From Candidatus Uhrbacteria bacterium (lineage in GTDB: Bacteria; Patescibacteriota; Patescibacteriia; JACQRZ01), in the NCBI GenBank assembly GCA_016209345.1, contig JACQWH010000020.1, forward strand, positions 1 to 8,660: a stretch of 8,660 bases of DNA. The letters are read 5' to 3'. Below are positions 5,743 to 8,660 of this stretch, in pieces; the first letter of the stretch is position 1; each line of letters begins with the position of its first letter. Below the pieces are notes generated by a model. The model was given only the letters and a program-made list of their open reading frames with translations. It ran no database searches and was not told the DNA's origin. A program made the position numbers and the translations under genes.

Positions 5743-5772
5743 TTGCATTTTTCTTTACCTGTGCAATACTAT
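5743..5772 (+). promoter_or_regulatory. Candidate promoter of the glutaredoxin gene
   Basis: TTGCAT (5743-5748) and TACTAT (5767-5772) match the sigma-70 boxes at four of six positions each, with an 18-bp spacer. Transcription would start near 5779, giving a leader of about 34 nt. The opposite strand of the same stretch offers TAGTAT (5771-5766) as a -10 for the tRNA, without a convincing -35. A TATATT close to the ATG (5805-5810) is an alternative but would place the start inside the gene. Confidence 0.3.
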
Positions 5773-5812
5773 CCACTAGGGAACGAATACATCATTCATA
5801 ACGTTATATTCA

Positions 5813-6061
5813 ATGTCTATCATTTTGTATACAAAAGTCGGATGCCCATGGTGCGATGAAGTACGTACGCTCCTTTCGGGAAAGGGAATTGCATTCGAAG
5901 AGCGGGAATGTCGGAACAATACAGCGCATTTCGATGAACTTGTAAAAAAATCAGGTCAGACGCTGACGCCGACGCTTGATATCGATGGGGAGATTATTGC
6001 AGATACCGATGCGGCCGCGCTCACGGCATATTTCAAAGAGAAGGGTGTCCTCGGCTTTTAG
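5813..6061 (+). CDS. Glutaredoxin-like thiol-disulfide protein
   Basis: This 82-residue soluble protein has the thioredoxin fold of small glutaredoxins. It opens with the first strand SIILYTKVG, and the redox motif CPWC is at residues 11-14 at the start of helix 1. The cis-proline motif TPT is at 52-54 (QTLTPTLDIDGEII). The closing helix (AAALTAYFKEKGV) ends the domain. The usual GG before the last helix is replaced by IADTD, so glutathione binding may differ or be absent; some such proteins are reduced by other partners. The family reduces disulfides or mixed disulfides in the cytoplasm. There is no Shine-Dalgarno sequence before the ATG. The gene is divergent from tRNA-Thr and is followed by a weak terminator 92 bp before pyrG, so it is probably its own transcription unit. 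Confidence 0.92.
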   Translation: MSIILYTKVGCPWCDEVRTLLSGKGIAFEERECRNNTAHFDELVKKSGQTLTPTLDIDGEIIADTDAAALTAYFKEKGVLGF

Positions 6062-6068
6062 ACGGCCT

Positions 6069-6093
6069 GTACACAAGTGTACTGATTTTTTTT
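6069..6093 (+). terminator. Probable weak terminator after the glutaredoxin gene (or dyad operator)
   Basis: GTACAC (6069-6074) is followed by AA and its exact reverse complement GTGTAC (6077-6082), then TGA and eight T (6086-6093). The stem is short and only half GC, so termination may be partial. The same dyad could be a protein-binding site in front of pyrG. It lies 8 bp after the glutaredoxin stop codon. Confidence 0.5.
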
Positions 6094-6152
6094 AATTATG
6101 CAAGGTCGCGAGCCGTGAACGTGTTTTGCCTTATACATTAATCCTTTCCTTC

Positions 6153-7787
6153 ATGAAACACCCCAAATTTATTTTTGTTATCGGCGGCGTCATGTCTTCA
6201 GTCGGGAAGGGTATCACGTCTTCGTCAATCGGGACAATTTTACAGTCGCGTGGATACCGCATTACGAATGTAAAGTGCGATATGTATGTGAATATCGACG
6301 CGGGTACCATCCGTCCCACAGAGCATGGGGAAGTATTCATCGGTACAGATGGCATTGAAGCGGATCAGGATTTGGGAAATTATGAGCGGTTTACCGGCAG
6401 GACGATGACCGCGCTGAACTATATCACGACCGGCCAGGTGTATCAGGAAGTGATACGCAAAGAAAGGAATTTGGAATATAACGGAGAAGATGTCGAAGTT
6501 GTCCCTGATGTCCCCCATGAAATCATCCGAAGGATTCAGCTTGCCCAGAAAAAAAACAAGGCGGAGATTACCATAGTGGAATTCGGCGGGACCATCGGCG
6601 AATATCAGGTCCTTCTTTTTTTGGAGGCGGCGCGCATTATGAAGGTGCACAATCCGGACGATGTTGCGTTCGTCCTGGTCAGCTATTTGCCGCTCCCAAG
6701 CCATATCGGAGAGATGAAGACCAAGCCGACGCAGTATGCCGTCCGTACCCTGAATGCGGCAGGCATCATGGCCGACTTCATCGTTGCCCGCGCCGAACGG
6801 TCGCTTGATCAGCGGCGGCGCGAAATTTTGGCGATGGTATGCAATTTGCGCCCCGGAACCGTACTGGCGGCGCCCGATCAGAGCTCGATTTATGATGTTC
6901 CCCTTCTGTTTCATGAACAGAAACTTGATGAAATGCTTCTCCGTACGCTCGGACTGCGTCCGCGGAAAAATGATTTGCGCATTTGGAAGAATTTTTCCCG
7001 GAAGGTGAGGCGATGTAAAAAAACTGTGAATATCGGCGTGGTGGGTAAGTATTTCGGTACCGGTGACTTCACCTTGGCCGATTCGTATATTTCTGTGATT
7101 GAGGCGGCAAAACACGCTGCTTGGGCGCATGACGCAAAACCGAACCTGACGTGGATTGATTCGGCAGAGTATGAAAAGGATCCAAAAAAAGTGCGGGAGC
7201 TCTCGCGCTATGACGGTATCATTGTGCCCGGAGGATTTGGGTCGCGCGGCATTGAGGGGGTTTTGCGCGCTATTCAGTATGTGAGGGAGAACGGAATCCC
7301 GTACTTGGGATTGTGTTATGGTATGCAGCTTGCCACCATCGAGTTTGCAAAAAACGTGGCAAAAATTGCCAATGCGAACAGCGTTGAAATTGATGCGAAT
7401 ACGAGCGATCCGGTGATCTGCGTAAATCCTAAACAGCAAAAAAATATTTTAGAAAAGCAGATGGGCGCAACCATGCGCCTTGGATCATACCCTTGCACCG
7501 TGCAAAAAAAATCATTGGCATATCGCGCATACAAACAAGGGAAAATCTCCGAACGCCATCGTCATCGCTATGAATTTAATAATCAGTATCGGGAGGCGCT
7601 CGAACGCGCCGGTATGCGTTTTTCCGGAATCAATGAAAAGGACAATCTTGTCGAGATCGTGGAACTTGCCAACCACCCGTGGTTTGTCGGCACGCAATTT
7701 CATCCCGAATTTCAATCACATCCGTTAACGCCACACCCGCTGTTCAAGGATTTTATCGGCGCGGCAATTAAACGTCAGAAGACATAA
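6153..7787 (+). CDS. pyrG: CTP synthase (glutamine-hydrolysing)
   Basis: This enzyme converts UTP to CTP with ATP and glutamine, the last step of de novo pyrimidine nucleotide synthesis. From the ATG at 6153 it has 544 residues, the family's normal length. A TTG at 6126 would add nine residues and is not preferred, because KHPKFIFVIGGVMSSVGKG begins as other CTP synthases do. In the synthetase domain (1-270) the P-loop GGVMSSVGKG is at 11-20, Asp71 lies in EADQDLGNYERF and Glu143 in VEFGGTIGEYQ; both match metal ligands of the E. coli enzyme. The glutaminase domain (about 290-540) has the nucleophile Cys388 in YLGLCYGMQ, His517 and Glu519 in GTQFHPEF, and the ERHRHRYE loop at 467-474. DPYINVDPGTM of most enzymes reads DMYVNIDAGTI here. 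There is no clear Shine-Dalgarno; TATACA (6132-6137) may be a -10 box. Two small genes follow closely. Confidence 0.96.
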   Translation: MKHPKFIFVIGGVMSSVGKGITSSSIGTILQSRGYRITNVKCDMYVNIDAGTIRPTEHGEVFIGTDGIEADQDLGNYERFTGRTMTALNYITTGQVYQEVIRKERNLEYNGEDVEVVPDVPHEIIRRIQLAQKKNKAEITIVEFGGTIGEYQVLLFLEAARIMKVHNPDDVAFVLVSYLPLPSHIGEMKTKPTQYAVRTLNAAGIMADFIVARAERSLDQRRREILAMVCNLRPGTVLAAPDQSSIYDVPLLFHEQKLDEMLLRTLGLRPRKNDLRIWKNFSRKVRRCKKTVNIGVVGKYFGTGDFTLADSYISVIEAAKHAAWAHDAKPNLTWIDSAEYEKDPKKVRELSRYDGIIVPGGFGSRGIEGVLRAIQYVRENGIPYLGLCYGMQLATIEFAKNVAKIANANSVEIDANTSDPVICVNPKQQKNILEKQMGATMRLGSYPCTVQKKSLAYRAYKQGKISERHRHRYEFNNQYREALERAGMRFSGINEKDNLVEIVELANHPWFVGTQFHPEFQSHPLTPHPLFKDFIGAAIKRQKT

Positions 7788-7794
7788 GCTCTCT

Positions 7795-8142
7795 ATGAAT
7801 GAGATTAAAATAATCACTGAAAAAATATCAAAAGAAGATCTGCGCGGGATGTCAAAAATATTTTTTGGGGATCTCGTGAAAGCTGTTGTCGATTGCAAAA
7901 AAAGAATCATGGCTGTCGGGGGTGAGCTCCATTCAGATGAGGAACAGCTTTTGATTGAACGGGGATCACACCAATCAGATCTCTGGGGAATTAATCTTTA
8001 TCCGGAAAAGGATGGTGTGGAGTGGATTGAGTTTGATTCGATGATTAATATTCGTCCGTCGCAGGGGAATCGATCGAGGGGTGTTGAAAATCTGGAGGAC
8101 CAAGACATCATTCGGGGGGTAGTGAATGAGTTGACAGAATAG
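7795..8142 (+). CDS. DUF5674 family protein
   Basis: This 115-residue product carries the pattern I associate with DUF5674, a family of unknown function. FFGDLVKAVVDCKKRIMAVG (23-42) is followed by GELHSDEEQLLIERGS (43-58), SDLWGINLYPEKDG (61-74), WIEFDSMINIRPSQGNRSR (77-95) and a C-terminal helix (DQDIIRGVVNEL). It is a compact alpha/beta protein with no membrane segment. The invariant-looking Glu, Asp, Trp and Arg (GELHSDEE, DLWGINLYP, INIRPSQGNRSR) could form a binding or catalytic site, but no reaction is known to me. The ATG lies 7 nt after the pyrG stop and no separate promoter is visible, so co-transcription with pyrG is likely. The next gene starts 2 nt after its stop. Confidence 0.85.
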   Translation: MNEIKIITEKISKEDLRGMSKIFFGDLVKAVVDCKKRIMAVGGELHSDEEQLLIERGSHQSDLWGINLYPEKDGVEWIEFDSMINIRPSQGNRSRGVENLEDQDIIRGVVNELTE

Positions 8143-8144
8143 AT

Positions 8145-8477
8145 ATGGACTCAATACATAAAGATTTGGCGCACGGTCGATGGTTCTCGATGTCTGCAAT
8201 GGAGCAGCTTGGCAATATTGGCAGTGAGGTTGAGCGGTCCTTACGTTGGCATCAAAAAAATGAAATTGCAAATCGCGATAAAGCCATTGAGCGCATGCTT
8301 GACCTTATTGATCTTACCGTCCAGGATCCAAAGTGGAAATATCGACTAAAAGAGTTGCTGCGCACCCGTGAGGTTCTATGCGATTATTTTTTGGGGGATA
8401 ATAGCTATTCGGTCTCGCCAGATTCTTTTCAGAAAGAATTTCTCTACTACGGCATAGCCGCCCGCGCTGGTAGATAA
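8145..8477 (+). CDS. Small all-helical protein of unknown function, paired with DUF5674
   Basis: I do not know a function for this 110-residue protein, though similar sequences seem familiar from Patescibacteria. The sequence is almost entirely helical. The segment HKDLAHGRWFSMSAMEQLGN (5-24) leads into IGSEVERSLRWHQKNE (25-40) and RDKAIERMLDLIDLTVQDPK (44-63). YRLKELLRTREVLCDYFLGD (66-85) and SFQKEFLYYGIAARAGR (94-110) follow. There is no membrane helix, signal peptide or metal motif. The start codon lies 2 nt after the DUF5674 stop with no clear Shine-Dalgarno, which points to translational coupling and a joint role for the two. The compact two-gene arrangement recalls toxin-antitoxin pairs, but no toxin fold is recognised. 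No terminator is seen downstream. Confidence 0.82.
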   Translation: MDSIHKDLAHGRWFSMSAMEQLGNIGSEVERSLRWHQKNEIANRDKAIERMLDLIDLTVQDPKWKYRLKELLRTREVLCDYFLGDNSYSVSPDSFQKEFLYYGIAARAGR

Positions 8478-8660
8478 CTGCTAAAAAAGAGTATATGGAA
8501 CGATTTAGGGCTATCCAAAGTATTTATATATTTTTTGGTTCTTCATACTTTCTTATGGGTACTATTCGTTTATTTCGCCCATCACTTCGAATGTCATTCC
8601 CGCGAAGGCGGGAATCCAGACCACACTATGCTTTATTGCTATAAGGATTTATTTATAGAC
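8478..8660. other. AT-rich gene-free 3' end of the window
   Basis: No reading frame of useful length, RNA gene or clear terminator is seen here. The stretch contains runs such as TATTTATATATTTTTT (around 8520-8536) and one inverted repeat near the end. It may be the promoter region of a gene beyond the window, but no -35/-10 pair is convincing. Confidence 0.6.
8596..8615. repeat. Short inverted repeat of the ATTCCC-N8-GGGAAT type
   Basis: ATTCCCGC (8596-8603) and GCGGGAAT (8608-8615) are exact reverse complements around the loop GAAG. The pattern equals the ATTCCC-N8-GGGAAT core of Neisseria dRS3 repeats, and near-identical intergenic repeats with the flanks TGTC and CCAG occur in many unrelated bacteria. 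Only one copy is present in this window. No T-run follows, so it is not an intrinsic terminator. Confidence 0.8.

Noticed and set aside
5654..5776. N-terminal extension of the small minus-strand gene up to the ATG at 5776
   Set aside because: The extension is the translation of the tRNA-Thr gene itself; the ATG at 5653 just after the tRNA is far more likely.
6126..6152. TTG start nine codons upstream for pyrG
   Set aside because: The extra residues MPYTLILSF are not expected in CTP synthases, and the ATG at 6153 gives the family's usual N-terminus.
6240..7439. Long open frame of 399 codons on the minus strand
   Set aside because: It lies wholly antisense to pyrG, whose family motifs are unmistakable, and its translation shows no domain-like pattern.
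8515..8538. Possible terminator after the last gene (CCAAA ... TTTGG)
   Set aside because: Only five weak pairs around a 14-base AT-rich loop, with no T-run after the stem.
8596..8615. Intrinsic terminator
   Set aside because: The stem is strong but is followed by CCAGACC rather than a T-run on the plus strand, and by GACATTCG on the minus strand; it fits a dispersed repeat better.

Overview
The window looks like a piece of chromosome from a Patescibacteria (CPR) bacterium, most likely of the Parcubacteria type. This is judged from recalled family resemblance, not from a search. The clues are a CTP synthase with a lineage-typical altered synthetase domain, a winged-helix protein fused to a nucleotidyltransferase-like fold, a short FtsB-like protein with an aromatic C-terminal tail, a DUF5674 gene, and several small conserved proteins of unknown function. 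Coding density is high and only some starts have a clear Shine-Dalgarno sequence.

Layout. Positions 1-105 are a tandem array of a 7-bp unit that runs almost into the start of rplJ. rplJ (116-655) and rplL (692-1099) encode the L10 base and the L7/L12 proteins of the ribosomal stalk. A two-way terminator (1116-1146) separates rplL from a large convergent gene (1145-3457, minus) for a 770-residue single-pass membrane protein. That protein has a degenerate PP2C-like N-terminal half and a propeller-like C-terminal half. A 122-bp divergent promoter region with a clean palindrome precedes the winged-helix/nucleotidyltransferase-fold gene (3580-4227), which ends at a strong terminator. Next come two nearly abutting cell-envelope genes: a membrane protein with a bacterial PH domain (4324-4908) and an FtsB/DivIC-like division protein (4911-5351).

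On the minus strand, tRNA-Thr(CGT) (5739 to 5666) is followed after only 12 nt by a small conserved gene (5653 to 5360) that converges on the ftsB-like gene. Divergent from the tRNA, a glutaredoxin (5813-6061) and then pyrG (6153-7787) run rightward. pyrG is followed at 7 nt by a DUF5674 gene (7795-8142) and at 2 nt by a small all-helical protein gene (8145-8477). The last 183 bp hold no gene but carry a perfect 8-bp inverted repeat of the widespread ATTCCC-N8-GGGAAT type.

Most of the window is housekeeping: translation, division, redox and pyrimidine nucleotide synthesis. The least explained elements are the heptamer array at rplJ, the 770-residue chimera, the tRNA/small-gene junction, and the DUF5674/110-residue pair.
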